A DNA stretch of 16,028 nucleotides from JBBQYA01 sp038209155 (GTDB lineage: Bacteria > Bacteroidota > Bacteroidia > Sphingobacteriales > Sphingobacteriaceae), in the NCBI GenBank assembly GCA_038209155.1, contig JBBQYA010000069.1, positions 1-16,028 of the forward strand. Reading direction: 5' to 3'. The position numbers and the translations under genes were made by a program. The notes under the pieces are model-generated. The model did no database searches and was not told the DNA's origin. It saw only the letters and a list, made by a program, of their open reading frames with translations. Below are positions 15,288 through 16,028 of this stretch, piece by piece (the first letter of the stretch is position 1; each line of letters starts with the position of its first letter).

Positions 15288-15792
15288 GAAAAAAATACTT
15301 CCTTTCATTTTTATGCTTTTAGCAATGTTCATGAACTCTGCTTGCGGTGTTTACTCGTTTACTGGAGCTTCGGTTTCGCCAGATGTAAAATCTATACGGA
15401 TTGGTTTATTAGAAAATACTTCTGGATTCGCTTTGCCTACAATTAGTCAGAAATTAACAGAAAGTTTGAAGTCGAAAATTTTAAATTCGACTAATTTAAC
15501 TATTTCAACTGAGGCATCGGATCTAGATATTAGCGGTTCTATTACTGCAATTAGTGTAAATCCACTTGCAATTCAAGGCAACCAACAATCGTTACAAAAC
15601 AGATTAGAAATTTCTGTAAATATAAATTTCGTTAATTCGAAAAATGATAAGCAGAATTTTGAAAAAGTTTTTAAGAGATATGGAGATTTTGCCAGCAACA
15701 AAACATTAGACCAAGTTCAAAATACTTTGCTAGAGCAGATTTCGCAAGATTTAGTTCAAGATATTTTTAATGCAGCATTTATTAATTGGTAA
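15277..15792 (+). CDS. lptE: LptE-family LPS-assembly lipoprotein
   Basis: LptE is the outer-membrane lipoprotein that plugs and helps assemble LptD for delivery of lipopolysaccharide to the cell surface. The 171 residues start with a lipoprotein-type signal: MIFKKK, a hydrophobic core (7-19) and Cys23 in NSACG, a relaxed but acceptable lipobox for this phylum. Directly after it, GVYSFTGASVSPDVKSIRI matches my recollection of the conserved N terminus of Bacteroidota LptE, as do a central NRLEISVNINFVN (about 108-120) and the terminal IFNAAFINW. It is shorter than and distant from E. coli LptE, so the assignment rests on the Bacteroidota-specific family and on neighbourhood. The start codon lies inside the last codons of the sigma-54 activator gene, and the next gene begins 15 bp downstream. 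Confidence 0.85.
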   Translation: MIFKKKILPFIFMLLAMFMNSACGVYSFTGASVSPDVKSIRIGLLENTSGFALPTISQKLTESLKSKILNSTNLTISTEASDLDISGSITAISVNPLAIQGNQQSLQNRLEISVNINFVNSKNDKQNFEKVFKRYGDFASNKTLDQVQNTLLEQISQDLVQDIFNAAFINW

Positions 15793-15807
15793 TTCACGAA
15801 AATTAAT

Positions 15808-16028
15808 ATGAACAGGGAACAGTTTAGCAATTATTTACAACATCCAGAACAGTTGGGCAGTTCTGCTGATCATTCTTTGAAGGAGTTGATTGAAAAATAT
15901 CCGTATTGTCAATCTTTACATTTGTTGTTTATTAAATCATTGCACAATCAAGATAGCGTTCATTATTATTCCCAATTAAAACTATCTGCAGCTTACGCTA
16001 TCAATCGAAAGCAATTGTATAATTTGGT
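15808..16028 (+). CDS. Conserved Bacteroidota hypothetical protein (3' end outside window)
   Basis: The frame opens with ATG at 15808, 15 bp after the lptE stop, and runs off the window after 73 codons. The visible N terminus reads MNREQFSNYLQHPEQL, then LKELIEKYPYCQSLHLLFIKSL, then YYSQLKLSAAYAINRKQLYNL. There is no signal peptide. It resembles the alpha-helical, TPR-like hypothetical protein that I recall following lptE and preceding secG in many Bacteroidota; that recollection cannot be tested here. No function is assigned. Confidence 0.8.
   Translation, partial: MNREQFSNYLQHPEQLGSSADHSLKELIEKYPYCQSLHLLFIKSLHNQDSVHYYSQLKLSAAYAINRKQLYNL

Overview
The window looks like a chromosomal segment from a member of the Bacteroidota. 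It is AT-rich (about one third G+C by eye) and has few Shine-Dalgarno-like leaders. One promoter matches the Bacteroidota -33/-7 pattern exactly (TTG, 19 bp, TAGATTTG). A surface protein carries a gliding-motility/type IX secretion (T9SS) C-terminal sorting domain. The family-specific versions of LptE and of the arginase-fold protein also point to this phylum. I see no tRNA, rRNA, CRISPR, transposase, integrase or phage gene.

Layout. (1) 1-910 (+): 3' part of a DAO-family FAD oxidoreductase, whose stop codon overlaps that of convergent purD (907-2190, -). Upstream of purD on the same strand is an arginase-fold hydrolase (2246-3418, -). (2) 3471-5761 (+): a two-gene coupled unit of an extended-SDR epimerase/reductase followed by a SerB-type phosphatase. 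The phosphatase is fused to a remnant of 3-phosphoglycerate dehydrogenase (SerA) that has lost its NAD-binding domain but kept its serine-binding ACT domain. (3) 5974-6528 (-): a secreted fasciclin protein with a clear intrinsic terminator. (4) 6529-7071: about 540 bp of very AT-rich non-coding DNA with two abutting perfect palindromes. (5) 7072-8028 (+): tryptophan 2,3-dioxygenase. (6) 8149-11106 (+): a 985-residue T9SS cargo protein with a beta-helix, Ig-like repeats and a type B sorting domain. (7) 11224-12291 (+): branched-chain amino-acid aminotransferase. (8) 12292-12576: a spacer with a terminator candidate, clustered CTTTGCG-type repeats and the exact promoter. (9) 12577-16028 (+): an operon of miaB, a sigma-54 activator without a sensor domain, lptE, and the start of a conserved Bacteroidota protein.

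Most genes are core metabolism or cell-envelope functions: purine, serine, branched-chain amino acid and tryptophan metabolism, tRNA modification and LPS export. I found no convincing new multi-gene system. The points most worth a second look are the SerB/SerA-remnant/ACT fusion, which reads as a serine-sensing phosphatase; the arginase-fold enzyme that lacks one canonical manganese ligand; the sensor-less sigma-54 activator overlapping lptE; and the two non-coding elements (palindromes at 6663-6693 and CTTTGCG repeats at 12374-12453).
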